Shown here piece by piece: positions 7,831-17,268 of a DNA stretch of 64,000 nucleotides. Origin of the DNA: Massilia sp. NR 4-1 (GTDB lineage Bacteria > Pseudomonadota > Gammaproteobacteria > Burkholderiales > Burkholderiaceae_D). The notes below the pieces were generated by a model, which saw nothing but the letters and a program-made list of their open reading frames with translations, was not told the DNA's origin and did not search any database. A program made the position numbers and the translations under genes. The stretch covers positions 2,480,001-2,544,000 of the forward strand of contig NZ_CP012201.1 in assembly GCF_001191005.1 (NCBI RefSeq), read 5' to 3'. Within the stretch, counting starts at the first letter, position 1. Each line of letters begins with the position of its first letter.

Positions 7831-9288
7831 TCAGGCGATGGCGCGGACGCTCAGATCGACGCCCACCTCGTCCCAGAACTCCTGCTCCTTCTCCATCCAG
7901 TAGGCCACGGTGGGATGTTCCGCCACCCATTCGCGCCGCAGTTCGAGTTCGATACGATTTTTCATGCGCAGCTTGATGCCCTTGAAATCCAGTTCAATGC
8001 GCGAGTGCATGAAGAGGATCGCCAGGCGCAGCGCCACCACCGCCTTGGCGAAATCGGACTCGCCCAGCAGCTCGCTGACCTTGCGCAGATTGCCCTTCTG
8101 CGCCAGCAGCAGACGGCTCATGGCCTTCTGCTCGCGGGTGGTGAAGCCCGGCAGGTCGGCGTTTTCAACCAGGTAGGAGGCGTGCTTATGGCTGCCCGTC
8201 TGCGACACCACCACCCCGCATTCATGCAGCAGCGCGCTCCAGAACAGGTGCTGGCTGTAGTTCTCCGCGCCCGGCTTCATCTGCTCGTACAGCGTGACGG
8301 CATCGCTGGCGACACGCTCGGCGCGCGCCTGGTCGACATGGAAACGCTCCATGAACAGGCGCACCGACTGCTCGCGCCGGTCGCGCCGGGTCGAACGCAG
8401 ATACAGGTCCCACATCACGCCCATGCGCAAGCCGGCCTCGATGGACTGCATCTGGTTGATGCCCAGTTCATGCACGATGGCGATCAGGATGGCCAGGCCG
8501 CCGATGATGGTGCCGGCGCGGTCGGGGCGCAGCCCCGGCATGTCGATCTTGCTGACGTGGCCGAATTCGATGAAGCGCTTTTTCAGCGCTTCCAGGCTGG
8601 GCGCCGACAGGTCGCCCTTGCCCAGGCCATTTTTCTCGATGATCTCGGCAATGGCGCGGATGGTGCCGGAGGAGCCGTAAGCGCGCTTCCAGAACTGCGG
8701 ATGGTAAGGCGGCGCGCCATCCTCGAAATGGCTGCGCGCCGACAGGATGGCCGCCTCGAAAGACGCCGCGTCCACCCGCCCGCCAACGAAGAAGGACAGG
8801 CTTTGCTTGACGCTGCCGACGCTGAACGACTCCACCCGCTCGATATCCGCACCGCGGCCCAGAATCAGCTCGGTGGAGCCGCCGCCGATATCGACCACCA
8901 GGCGCCGCTCATTGGGCTGGGCCAGGGAATTGGCCACGCCCATATAGATCAGGCGCCCCTCCTCTTCCCCCGAGATGATCTCGATCGGATAGCCGATGGC
9001 CTCCTCGGCCTGCGGCAGGAAGGAGGCTACATTGCGCGCCTGGCGCATGGTCGAGGTGGCGACCACGCGCACCGCGTCCAGCTCATAGGCGGCCAGCGCC
9101 AGGCGGAACGTCTTGAGGCAGGCGATGGCGCGCTGGATGGCGGCCTCGCTCAGATTGCCCGCCGCATCCAGCCCGGCGGCAAGGCGTATCGGCTCGCGCA
9201 TGCTCTTCAGCACGCGGATGGCGTCACCATCGTGTTTGCCTATGTGCAGGCGGAAGCTGTTGGAACCAAGGTCGACGGCGGCGTACAT
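7831..9288 (-). CDS. ppx: Exopolyphosphatase (Ppx/GppA family)
   Basis: This is a 485-residue enzyme that removes terminal phosphates from inorganic polyphosphate; the family can also hydrolyse pppGpp. The ASKHA-fold ATPase motifs are clear: VDLGSNSFRLHIG at residues 5-17, the substrate loop SGEEEGRLIY and VVDIGGGSTEL. A C-terminal HD-like helical region (LHECGVVVSQTGSHKHASY) is typical of long Ppx proteins. In many betaproteobacteria ppx is next to ppk; here no ppk is present and the neighbours are the H1-like gene and a GGDEF gene, so it is probably transcribed alone. Confidence 0.9.
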   Translation of the reverse strand: MYAAVDLGSNSFRLHIGKHDGDAIRVLKSMREPIRLAAGLDAAGNLSEAAIQRAIACLKTFRLALAAYELDAVRVVATSTMRQARNVASFLPQAEEAIGYPIEIISGEEEGRLIYMGVANSLAQPNERRLVVDIGGGSTELILGRGADIERVESFSVGSVKQSLSFFVGGRVDAASFEAAILSARSHFEDGAPPYHPQFWKRAYGSSGTIRAIAEIIEKNGLGKGDLSAPSLEALKKRFIEFGHVSKIDMPGLRPDRAGTIIGGLAILIAIVHELGINQMQSIEAGLRMGVMWDLYLRSTRRDRREQSVRLFMERFHVDQARAERVASDAVTLYEQMKPGAENYSQHLFWSALLHECGVVVSQTGSHKHASYLVENADLPGFTTREQKAMSRLLLAQKGNLRKVSELLGESDFAKAVVALRLAILFMHSRIELDFKGIKLRMKNRIELELRREWVAEHPTVAYWMEKEQEFWDEVGVDLSVRAIA

Positions 9289-9367
9289 GTAAATTCCGTT
9301 TATATCGTTTATACGAAAATGCTAACACACTAAGCGGAATTTGTTACACCCATATGACAAGACGCGC

Positions 9368-10531
9368 TTAAACCTCCAGCGAGGGCGACCCGGCTTCGGC
9401 CACCTGGTTGCGGCCACGCAGTTTGGCGGCCTGCAAGGCTTCGTCGGCGCGCTTGAACAGGCTCACTGTTGTATCTTCGGCACGGATGGTGGTCACGCCC
9501 AGGCTGGCCGTGAGCTGGATGATGGCCTTGTCGGCCTTCACCGGCATGCCCTCGACCGCCTTGCGGATGCGCTCCGCGACCAGGCGCGCATCGTCGAGCG
9601 AGGTGCGCGGCAGCTGGACGGCGAATTCGGCGCCGCCCAGGCGGCCCATCAAGTCGCTGTCGCGCAGCTGCTTGCGGCAGACATCGACCATCGCTTTCAG
9701 CACGCTGTCGCCCACCGGATGGCCGTAGCTGTCGTTGACGCGCTTGAACTGGTCGAGATTGAGGATGATCAGGGCCGTCGGCTGGCCCGGACGGCGCGCC
9801 AGCGCCATCCACGGCTGCAAGGCCTGGTAGAAGCCGCGCCGGTTCGGCACATCGGTCAGCGCATCGATGGTTTCCAGCCTATCCAGCGCGCCCTGCAGCT
9901 TTTCGCGCGACAGCAGCAGGTAGCCGAAACCGTTCAGCAGCATCAGCAGGTACAGCGCGCCGTAGCCCACGCCTGCCATGATGGCCGGGCTGACCCAGCT
10001 CCAGCCCTCCGGCAGCAGCACGCTCAGCACGCCGCGCGCGGCCACCACCACGGCCAGCACGCTCATGGTCACGGTCAGGAAGCGGCACAGCATGCTGCCG
10101 CCACGCCAGAAGCGCAGCAGCGCGGCCACGCCGGCCAGGTAGAAACCGCCGAGGATGACGGCGCCGGTGGCGACGCGCAGGCCGCCTTCGCCGTCGACGA
10201 ACTGGCAAGCCAGATAGGCCAGCGAGGCTAGCACCAGGGACGGCAGCAGCACGCGGCGCCAGGACGGCCGGTTGGCGGCGTCCCAGAACGCGCCCGCATC
10301 CAAGGCCACGCCGGCGAACAGCAGCAGATTGGCGAGCGGGCCGCCGAGGAAATCGGGCAGCACGCCGCGGAAATAGAGCAGCAGCCAGGCCACGGCCTGG
10401 CATTGCTTGGCCAGCGCCCAGGTGGACAGGCTGAGCGGCTTGCGCCGCTCGTAATCAAAGAAGAACAGGGCCGCGCATAGACTCAGGTTGCCCAGAGCCA
10501 GGGCTAAGGCAAGGGTGCGTATATCCATCAC
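9368..10531 (-). CDS. Membrane GGDEF-domain protein with degenerate active site (GGAEF)
   Basis: This 387-residue protein has about six membrane helices (residues 5-205) and a C-terminal GGDEF domain (about 220-375). The domain has the nucleotide-binding LDQFKRVNDSYGHPVGD segment. The signature reads GGAEF at residues 299-303, so the acidic third residue needed for metal binding and catalysis is Ala301. The product-binding I-site RxxD (R290 to D293) five residues upstream is intact. It may be a catalytically dead c-di-GMP receptor, or weakly active. It shares no operon with the second c-di-GMP gene at 11947 but is close to it. Confidence 0.85.
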   Translation of the reverse strand: MMDIRTLALALALGNLSLCAALFFFDYERRKPLSLSTWALAKQCQAVAWLLLYFRGVLPDFLGGPLANLLLFAGVALDAGAFWDAANRPSWRRVLLPSLVLASLAYLACQFVDGEGGLRVATGAVILGGFYLAGVAALLRFWRGGSMLCRFLTVTMSVLAVVVAARGVLSVLLPEGWSWVSPAIMAGVGYGALYLLMLLNGFGYLLLSREKLQGALDRLETIDALTDVPNRRGFYQALQPWMALARRPGQPTALIILNLDQFKRVNDSYGHPVGDSVLKAMVDVCRKQLRDSDLMGRLGGAEFAVQLPRTSLDDARLVAERIRKAVEGMPVKADKAIIQLTASLGVTTIRAEDTTVSLFKRADEALQAAKLRGRNQVAEAGSPSLEV

Positions 10532-10615
10532 TTATTGGAGCTGTTTCAAATGGCTGTGGCTAGGCGCAGCGCCAAGGCGGGGCAACGACGCCACGGCCAC
10601 TTTGATGCGGCGACC

Positions 10616-10891
10616 TTAGACCTCGTGCTCGACGTTGGTACTGCCGTCACCCACCTTGCTGCCCCAGGCCTTGAGGAAGAATTCCTTCTCGTCCTCGCTC
10701 GGCGAGTCGTGCCAGAAGACGATCAGCGTGCCCTTGTGGTCGTGCAGCTGGCTGACCTTCTCGATAAAATTCTGCTTACCGGCTATATCAGCCAGGGCGG
10801 CCACGTAGCCATACACGCGGCCCAGCCTTTCCAGGCGGTCAGGTTCGGTAAAGCTGTTGGTCGCGGTGATGGTCGGGTGATCTAAGAACAT
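10616..10891 (-). CDS. Hypothetical protein
   Basis: This is a 91-residue soluble, mildly acidic protein that I do not recognise. I chose the ATG at 10891 (MFLDHPTITATN), preceded by a GGAGAG site. The central part RLERLGRVYGYVAALADIAG looks helical, and the second half contains a GTLIVFWHDSPSEDEKEFF segment. No cysteine, signal peptide or membrane helix is present. It is divergent from the spermidine-synthase-like gene and 84 bases from the start of the GGDEF gene on the same strand. No function can be proposed. Confidence 0.6.
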   Translation of the reverse strand: MFLDHPTITATNSFTEPDRLERLGRVYGYVAALADIAGKQNFIEKVSQLHDHKGTLIVFWHDSPSEDEKEFFLKAWGSKVGDGSTNVEHEV

Positions 10892-11044
10892 ATTCTCTCT
10901 CCGGGGCGCTGGCCATGCTGGCAATGTACCGATTATTTGAATGTATGTAAACGCGATCCGGCGCCCGGCGCGCGCTTCGAGTACACTCTATGCGGCAAAC
11001 CCGGCAGCTTATCAGAACTTCAGAGTCGGCAACAACCCAGGAAT

Positions 11045-11803
11045 ATGACTTCCTCGCTCGAACACACTTCCCTGTTGCATCGGCGCGGCAGCCGCCTGTC
11101 GCTGGAATTCCAGCCGGGCGAGGTGCAAAGCCAGATGGACCTGGACGATCCGGACCAGCTGGTGCTGCGCTATGCGCGCGCCATGATGTGCTTCGTGCTG
11201 TTCAAGCCGCGCGCCCGCCACATCGTGATGGTGGGCCTGGGCGGCGGCTCGCTGGCCAAGTTCTGCCACCGCTACCTGCCCTATGCCCGCATCACGGTAC
11301 TGGAATTGCGCGCCGACGTGATCGCCCTGCGCGAACGCTTCGCCGTACCGCCCGACGGTGAACGCTTCCGCATCATCCATGCCGATGCCGCCGACTATAT
11401 GGCGCGCCTGCAGAACAGCGCCGACGTGCTGCTGCTCGACGGCTTCGACCACGACGGCCTGCCTTCGTCCCTGACCACGGCCCGCTTCTACGCCGATTGC
11501 CGCCGCGCCCTGCGTCCGGACGGCCTGCTGGTGGCGAATATCTTCAGCTACGACCCGCGCTACCCGATCCTGCTGTCCCGCCTGCGCCAGCGCTTCCAGG
11601 GCTGCTTGTGCCAGTTCAACGGCATCGCCGGCAACAACCGTATCGTCTTCGCGCTGAAGGCGGCATCCGGCCGCCCCACCCCGGCCCTGAACCTGCTGCG
11701 CCGCGTGGCGCGCCACCAAGGCCTCTGGCCGGGCCTGGGCTTTGGCCTGGCCAACCGTCTGCTGGCGCGCTGGCTGGTGGCGCGGTTGCGCGGAAGCTTA
11801 TAA
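11045..11803 (+). CDS. Spermidine synthase-like methyltransferase-fold protein
   Basis: This 252-residue protein has a class I SAM-dependent fold of the spermidine-synthase (SpeE) type. Visible are the nucleotide loop VMVGLGGGSLAKF, the acidic residue ending strand 2 (VLELRAD), the segment IIHADAADYMARL and the DVLLLDGFDHDG motif, in which the synthase usually has a catalytic Asp. The usual N-terminal beta domain is short. Such solitary SpeE-like genes are common in betaproteobacteria and their substrate is often unknown, so aminopropyl transfer should not be assumed. The ATG at 11045 has an AGGA site; an upstream in-frame start at 10937 lacks one. Confidence 0.75.
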   Translation: MTSSLEHTSLLHRRGSRLSLEFQPGEVQSQMDLDDPDQLVLRYARAMMCFVLFKPRARHIVMVGLGGGSLAKFCHRYLPYARITVLELRADVIALRERFAVPPDGERFRIIHADAADYMARLQNSADVLLLDGFDHDGLPSSLTTARFYADCRRALRPDGLLVANIFSYDPRYPILLSRLRQRFQGCLCQFNGIAGNNRIVFALKAASGRPTPALNLLRRVARHQGLWPGLGFGLANRLLARWLVARLRGSL

Positions 11804-11946
11804 AAACAATATCAAAAAGCAGAAAAATCCTATTATTTGTGGCGCTACAACTCGGAATTTCCCCGATTTTGTGACAAACTAGCGCCGCAGTAATATTGCC
11901 GCACAGCATCTACACACCGCATCTTATTTTCCCTACAAGGAGTTTC

Positions 11947-14823
11947 ATGGCTCGCCGCCGCCGGTCATCCTCGTCCATTGCCTTTGCCGCAGCCGCCACG
12001 CTGGGCGCGGGCCTGGCTGTGACGACCGTGCTGTTCGTGGCGGTGACGGCGCTCGAATACGGCAAGATGGAGCTGAGTTTCCAGCAGCGCGCCACTGTGC
12101 GCGCCGCCGCCATCCAGCGCGGCTTCGTCGATGCGGTCGAGGTGCTGTCGATCACCAACCAGCTGTTCCGCACCGTGGAACCGGTCAGCCGCGAGCAGTT
12201 CCGCGAATTCACCCGCCCCCTGCTGGAGCGCTACCCCTTCGTCAGCGCCTTCAACTTCCACCGCGTGCTGACCCACCCGCAAAAGCTCGCCTATGAAGCC
12301 GAGATGCGCAAGCAGCACGAGGGCTTCGCGGTGCGGCAGATGATCGGCAGCGAGATGCGGCCCGCGCCCGAGAGCGAGCTGTATAGCGTGGTCGATTTCC
12401 TGGAGCCGCTGCAAGGCAATGAGCGCGCCTTCGGCCTGGAAGTGCTGAGCAATGCGGCCGTGCGCAAGGCCGTCGATGAAATGCTGGACAGCGGCCGCCC
12501 CGCCGCCACCGCCCTGCTGCGCCTGGCCCAGGACGCCAGCGCCGAAAGCGGCATGGTGCTGCTGATGCCCGTGTTCCACCACGGCGCACCCAGCGCCACG
12601 CCGGAACAGCGCCGCGCCGCCTGGATCGGCGATACCGGCGCCGTGATCCGCACCACCTCCCTGGTCTACACCATCCTGCAAGGCGGCGGCCTGCTGGACG
12701 ACCAGCAGCTGGTGCTCAGCGTGTATGCGGGCGATCCGTCGCAGCCGGCCAACCTGGTGTTCAGCCATGGTCTGCAGCGCGGCGACACCCAGCCCGACCA
12801 CCTGTTCTGGCGCTGGCTCTCGCCCGAATACCATGGCAGCGAACTCAAATCCTTCGATGTGCTGGGACGGCCCTGGCATGTGCGGGTCGAGGCCAAGCCG
12901 CGCCCCTTCCTGGCCGACCATCTGGGTTCGCTCTGCACCCTGGTCGGCGGCCTGCTGTTCAGCATCCTGGCGGCGGCCTATGTGCAATCCCTGGTGCAGC
13001 GCTCGCGCCGCGTGCAGCTGCTGGTCGATGCGCGCACCGCCGATCTGCAGCGCAGCAACGAACGCCTGATCGAGGATGTGGCGGCGCGCAAGCGCGCCGA
13101 GCGCAAGCTGCAGGAAAGCGAACAGCGCTTCCGCCGCCTGCTGGCCCTGTCCTCCGACTGGTATTGGGAGCAGGACGCCAACTTCTGCTTCACCAATGTG
13201 ACCGGCGGCTTCTTCGAAAAAGGCCATATCCGCAAGGAGAGCTATATCGGCCGCACGCGCTGGGAAGCGCATCCCGACATGCTGCAGACCAAGTGGGGGC
13301 GCGAGCACAAAGCCTTGCTGGAATCGCGCCTGCCCTTCACCAATGTGGAGTACTCGATGCGCGGCGACGACGGCGTGGAGCGCTGGTTCATCACCAGCGG
13401 CGAGCCGGTCTACGACGCCCAGGGCGAGTTCCGCGGCTACCGCGGCACCGGCAGCGAGATCACCGAACGCAAACTGGCCGAACAGCGCATCCAGCACATC
13501 GCCCACCACGACGTGCTGACCGGCCTGCCCAACCGCATGCTGCTGCAGGACCGCCTGAGCCAGGCCGTGGCCTACGCCAACCGCAGCAACCACCCGATCT
13601 GGGTCATGCTGATCGATCTGGACCGCTTCAAGTTCGTCAACGACAGCCTGGGCCACAAGGCCGGCGACCAGTTGCTGGTGACGGTGGCCAGCCGCCTGCA
13701 AACCAGCCTGCGCGCCAGCGACACCGTGGCCCGCCTGTCGGGCGACGAATTCGTCGCCATCCTCAGCGAATACCCGGACGAGTCGCTCTCGCCCGACATC
13801 GTGCAGCGCGTGATGAGCAATCTGGCCCAGCCCGTGCTGCTGGAAGGGAAAGAGTTCTTCGTCACCTGCAGCATCGGCGTCGCCGTGTACGAGGGCGATG
13901 CCAGCGCCGCCCAGCACCTGATCGAGCACGCCGACATCGCCATGTATTCGGCCAAGAAAATGGGCCGCAACTGCTTCCAGTTCTACCAGCCGGCCATGAA
14001 CGAGGAGGCGCAGGAGCGCCTGCGCATCGAGGGCGCCTTGCGCAAGGCGCTGGAGCGCGAGGAATTCGTGCTGCATTACCAGCCCCAGCTCGACCTGGAC
14101 AGCGGCGAAGTGGTGGGCATGGAAGCGCTGCTGCGCTGGCAGCATCCCGAACTGGGCACGGTGCCGCCGCAGCGCTTTATCGGCCTGGCCGAGGAAACGG
14201 GCCTGATCCTGCCGATCGGCGCCTGGGTGCTGCACAGCGCCTGCGCCCAGGCCAAGGCCTGGCAGGACGCCGGCCTGCCCGCCCTGCGTGTGGCGGTCAA
14301 CCTGTCGGCGCGCCAGTTCAGCCAGCCCGGCCTGGTGGACGAGATCCGCGGCGTGCTGGCGCAGACCGGCCTGCCCGCCTCCTGCCTGGAGATCGAGCTG
14401 ACCGAAAGCCTGTTCATGAACGATGTGCAGCAGGCCGTGACCCTGCTGCACGAGCTGAAGGCACTGGGCGTCACGCTGTCCATTGACGACTTCGGCACCG
14501 GCTACTCCAGCTTGTCCTATCTGCGCAACTTCCCGATTGATGTGCTGAAGATCGACCGCTCCTTCGTCAGCGATATCGCGCATGACGCCGAAGACGCGGC
14601 CATCGTGGCTTCCATCATTGCACTCGCTCACAATCTGAAGTTGCGCGTGATCGCGGAAGGGGTAGAATCGCGGGAGCAGCTCGACTACCTGCGGCGCAAC
14701 GGATGCCATGCCATGCAAGGCTATTATTTCAGCCGTCCGCTCGCACCACGGGATTTTGAACAAATGCTGCGCGAGGGGAGAAATCTCGGCCTCGCGCCGC
14801 TTCGCACGGGGACCACAGGATGA
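11947..14823 (+). CDS. CHASE-PAS-GGDEF-EAL bifunctional c-di-GMP protein
   Basis: This 958-residue inner-membrane signalling protein begins with a helix near residues 10-35, then a periplasmic CHASE domain (about 70-260, including FPYVSAFNF-like and FDVLGRPWHVRVE segments) and a second helix near 335-355. A coiled linker leads to a PAS domain (about 400-515), a GGDEF domain with SGDEF near residue 598 and an I-site RASD, and an EAL domain (GMEALLRW near 724; ELTESLFM; DDFGTGYSS). Both catalytic sites look complete, so it may make or degrade c-di-GMP. The start at 11947 has an AAGGAG site. Its stop overlaps the next small gene. Confidence 0.92.
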   Translation: MARRRRSSSSIAFAAAATLGAGLAVTTVLFVAVTALEYGKMELSFQQRATVRAAAIQRGFVDAVEVLSITNQLFRTVEPVSREQFREFTRPLLERYPFVSAFNFHRVLTHPQKLAYEAEMRKQHEGFAVRQMIGSEMRPAPESELYSVVDFLEPLQGNERAFGLEVLSNAAVRKAVDEMLDSGRPAATALLRLAQDASAESGMVLLMPVFHHGAPSATPEQRRAAWIGDTGAVIRTTSLVYTILQGGGLLDDQQLVLSVYAGDPSQPANLVFSHGLQRGDTQPDHLFWRWLSPEYHGSELKSFDVLGRPWHVRVEAKPRPFLADHLGSLCTLVGGLLFSILAAAYVQSLVQRSRRVQLLVDARTADLQRSNERLIEDVAARKRAERKLQESEQRFRRLLALSSDWYWEQDANFCFTNVTGGFFEKGHIRKESYIGRTRWEAHPDMLQTKWGREHKALLESRLPFTNVEYSMRGDDGVERWFITSGEPVYDAQGEFRGYRGTGSEITERKLAEQRIQHIAHHDVLTGLPNRMLLQDRLSQAVAYANRSNHPIWVMLIDLDRFKFVNDSLGHKAGDQLLVTVASRLQTSLRASDTVARLSGDEFVAILSEYPDESLSPDIVQRVMSNLAQPVLLEGKEFFVTCSIGVAVYEGDASAAQHLIEHADIAMYSAKKMGRNCFQFYQPAMNEEAQERLRIEGALRKALEREEFVLHYQPQLDLDSGEVVGMEALLRWQHPELGTVPPQRFIGLAEETGLILPIGAWVLHSACAQAKAWQDAGLPALRVAVNLSARQFSQPGLVDEIRGVLAQTGLPASCLEIELTESLFMNDVQQAVTLLHELKALGVTLSIDDFGTGYSSLSYLRNFPIDVLKIDRSFVSDIAHDAEDAAIVASIIALAHNLKLRVIAEGVESREQLDYLRRNGCHAMQGYYFSRPLAPRDFEQMLREGRNLGLAPLRTGTTG

Positions 14824-15008
14824 ATACACACGACCTGCGCCACCAGCAAGTGCGCGCCGACCATAACACCCGCGACATCATCAACCAGGCCATTTCCGCC
14901 CTGCCCGAAGTGGGCCTGAAACGCGCCGCCGAATTCCTGGCCGCGATGGGCGTACCTTCCAGCGTTGCGGTACGCACCCTGATCTACCCTACCCGCCGCC
15001 GCCACTGA
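14820..15008 (+). CDS. Small protein translationally coupled to the c-di-GMP gene
   Basis: This is a 62-residue basic protein whose ATG overlaps the stop of the GGDEF-EAL gene (ATGA), so it is almost certainly co-translated with it. It is predicted mainly helical (DIINQAISALPEVGLKRAAEFLAAMGV) and ends in an Arg/His tail. No membrane helix or known domain is seen. Its 3' end overlaps the convergent LysR gene by 20 bases. Coupling suggests a partner or modulator of the large c-di-GMP protein, but this is inference only. Confidence 0.6.
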   Translation: MNTHDLRHQQVRADHNTRDIINQAISALPEVGLKRAAEFLAAMGVPSSVAVRTLIYPTRRRH

Positions 15009-15906
15009 GGCCGCGGCTCTCCTGCGGAAATACCCGCTCGCTCAGGAAATCGATCAGCACCCTGAGCCTCGGCACCAGCTGCTTGCTGGACGGCCAAAGT
15101 ATCTGGAAGCTGCCGCTATGGTGCGTATGCCGCGGCAGCACGCTCTGCAGAGCCCCATGTTCCAGATCCTCCCGCACCGCGAAATCCGGCAGGCAGGCGA
15201 TGCCCATGCCCTGCCGGGCAAAGTGCATGAGGGTGTCGATGGTGCTGCACTCCAGCGCGGCCGGCAGGCCACTCCCATACAGTTGCTCCCAGTCCGCCAA
15301 CGGCCAGGCTTCCAGCTTGCCGGTACTGGGGAATTTATAGAACAGGCAGCGGTGGCGCTGCAAGTCCTGTGGCTGCACGGGAGTGCCGTGCTGGCGCAGA
15401 TACGCCGGGGCGGCCACCAGCCGCAAGTGAAATGTCCCCAGCTTGCGGCTCATCAGGCCCGAATCGGCGCTTTCGCCCACACGCACCACGGCGTCGAAGC
15501 CTTCCTCGATCAGGTCGACGCGGCGATCCGTGCAATCCACATCGAGCAGGATCTCGGGATACAGGCGCGCAAACTCCACCAGGACCGGATTGAGCAGATT
15601 GCCGACCAACGGCAGGCTGATGCGCAAGCGGCCGCGCGGCGCGGCCATGGTGCTCGATAGTGCTTGCTCGGCCTGTTCGATCTCCAGCAGGATGCGGCGG
15701 CAGCTTTCGAGAAAGACCTTGCCTTCGGCCGTCAGGCGGATGCTGCGCGTACTGCGGTGAAACAGGCGTACGCCGACGCGCAGCTCCAGGCGCGCGATGC
15801 TCTTGCCAATGGCCGACGCCGATACGCCCAGCACCCGCCCGGCCGCGACAAAACTTTGCGCTTCCGCCGCCTGCACGAAGGCCGCCAGGCCGCCCAAATG
15901 ATCCAT
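14989..15906 (-). CDS. LysR-family transcriptional regulator
   Basis: This is a 305-residue activator/repressor. The N-terminal winged HTH spans residues 1-60 (AAEAQSFVAAGRVLGVSASA, then RLELRVGVRLFHRSTRSI), followed by the two-lobe effector domain beginning near residue 90. I use the ATG at 15906 (MDHLGGLAAF); an in-frame ATG at 15918 would add four residues. It is divergent from the serine hydrolase/MFS operon at 16018, the usual arrangement for a LysR regulator and its target. The 110-base gap should hold its binding site. No effector can be inferred. Confidence 0.88.
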   Translation of the reverse strand: MDHLGGLAAFVQAAEAQSFVAAGRVLGVSASAIGKSIARLELRVGVRLFHRSTRSIRLTAEGKVFLESCRRILLEIEQAEQALSSTMAAPRGRLRISLPLVGNLLNPVLVEFARLYPEILLDVDCTDRRVDLIEEGFDAVVRVGESADSGLMSRKLGTFHLRLVAAPAYLRQHGTPVQPQDLQRHRCLFYKFPSTGKLEAWPLADWEQLYGSGLPAALECSTIDTLMHFARQGMGIACLPDFAVREDLEHGALQSVLPRHTHHSGSFQILWPSSKQLVPRLRVLIDFLSERVFPQESRGLSGGGG

Positions 15907-16017
15907 ATCCCCACCCAATTCCGGACATATATGTCCTTTATGAAGGGAATTCTAGCCTGTTTTTCTTTAGTGGGCGTTTCACTAAGCTGAACATTCCCTC
16001 TTCACCAAGGAAATCCG

Positions 16018-17268
16018 ATGTCCCACTTCAGTCCCACACCCGCCCAAACCGGCAACCCGGCCCTGGCGGCGCGCCTCGACGCCGTGATCGACCACGCGCT
16101 GGCGGACCAGCGCCTGGTCGGCGCCGTAGTCCTGGCCGCACAGGGCGGCCACCTACTCTACCAGCGCGCCGCCGGCATGGCCGACCGCGAGCAGGCACGC
16201 GCCATGACGGCGGACACCATATTCCGCCTGGCCTCCGTCTCCAAGCCCATTGTCTCGGCCGCCGCGCTGGTCCTGGTGGCGCAGGGACGGCTGGAACTCG
16301 ACGCTCCAGTGAGCCGCTATCTGCCCTACTTCCAGCCGGCGCTGGAGAACGGCAGCGTCCCCACCATCACGATTCGCCATCTGATGACCCATACCGCCGG
16401 CCTGACCTACCGCTTCTTCCAGGAGGAGAATGCTTCCTATGCGCGCGCCCAGGTTTCGGACGGCATGGACCACAGCGGCATCAGCCTGCGCGAGAACCTG
16501 GTCCGCCTGGCGTCCGCCCCGCTGCTGTACCAGCCAGGCACGCAATGGAAATACTCGATTGCGACCGATGTGCTGGGCGCCGTCATCGAGCAAACCAGCG
16601 GCTTGCCGCTGGCGCAGGCCGTCGCCCAGCTTGTGACCGGGCCGCTGGGCATGCGCGACACGGGTTTTCTGGCCCACGATCCGCAGCGGCTGGCGGCCGC
16701 CTACGCCAACGCCGTTCCTGCCCCGCGCCGCCTGGACGAACATGCACAGTTGCCCTTCATCGAAGGCACAGCGGGCTTCCTTTTGGCGCCCGGCCGCGCG
16801 CTGGCCCCGCATGCTTACCCCTCGGGCGGCGCCGGCATGGTCGGGACGGCGGGCGACCTGCTCCTGCTGCTGGAAACCCTGCGCAGCGGCGGCGGCTCCC
16901 TCATGCCGCCTGCGCTGGTACACGAAATGACACGCAACCAGATCGGCGACCTGCCCATGGCCTTCTGGCCCGGCCGCGGTTTCGGCCTGGGCATCACCGT
17001 TCTCAAAGACCCCGCCGCTGCCGCCAGCCCCGAATCGCCCGGAACCTGGCGCATGGGCGGCACCTACGGCCACTCCTGGTTTGTCGACCCCGCGCAAGAA
17101 CTCAGCGTGGTGGCCTTTACCAACACGGCACTTGAAGGCATGTCGGGCGCCTTCGTCGACCAGCTTTGCCACGCTGTCTACGGCAGCACGCCCGCGATGG
17201 CAAGCGACGCCGGGGACTACGCAGCCAACCAAGCGGGTGGTAAGACCAGTACGGAGGCTGCGGCATGA
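16018..17268 (+). CDS. Serine hydrolase of the beta-lactamase class C / esterase family
   Basis: This 416-residue protein belongs to the class-C beta-lactamase-like hydrolases (PF00144), which include esterases such as EstB and D-aminopeptidases. The nucleophile motif SxxK is LASVSKP near residue 79. The second motif is WKYSIATDVLG, where Tyr is kept but the usual Asn is Ile, and the third is near GTYGHSWFVDP. No signal peptide is visible, which argues for a cytoplasmic esterase rather than a true beta-lactamase. The last four bases overlap the following MFS gene (ATGA). Divergent LysR control is likely. Confidence 0.82.
   Translation: MSHFSPTPAQTGNPALAARLDAVIDHALADQRLVGAVVLAAQGGHLLYQRAAGMADREQARAMTADTIFRLASVSKPIVSAAALVLVAQGRLELDAPVSRYLPYFQPALENGSVPTITIRHLMTHTAGLTYRFFQEENASYARAQVSDGMDHSGISLRENLVRLASAPLLYQPGTQWKYSIATDVLGAVIEQTSGLPLAQAVAQLVTGPLGMRDTGFLAHDPQRLAAAYANAVPAPRRLDEHAQLPFIEGTAGFLLAPGRALAPHAYPSGGAGMVGTAGDLLLLLETLRSGGGSLMPPALVHEMTRNQIGDLPMAFWPGRGFGLGITVLKDPAAAASPESPGTWRMGGTYGHSWFVDPAQELSVVAFTNTALEGMSGAFVDQLCHAVYGSTPAMASDAGDYAANQAGGKTSTEAAA

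Noticed and set aside
11965..14829. A 954-codon open frame opposite the CHASE-GGDEF-EAL gene
   Set aside because: It is an antisense shadow; the plus-strand protein has complete domains.
16018..17268. True beta-lactamase resistance gene
   Set aside because: SxxK is present, but the second motif lacks the usual Asn and there is no signal peptide, so an esterase-type hydrolase is more likely.
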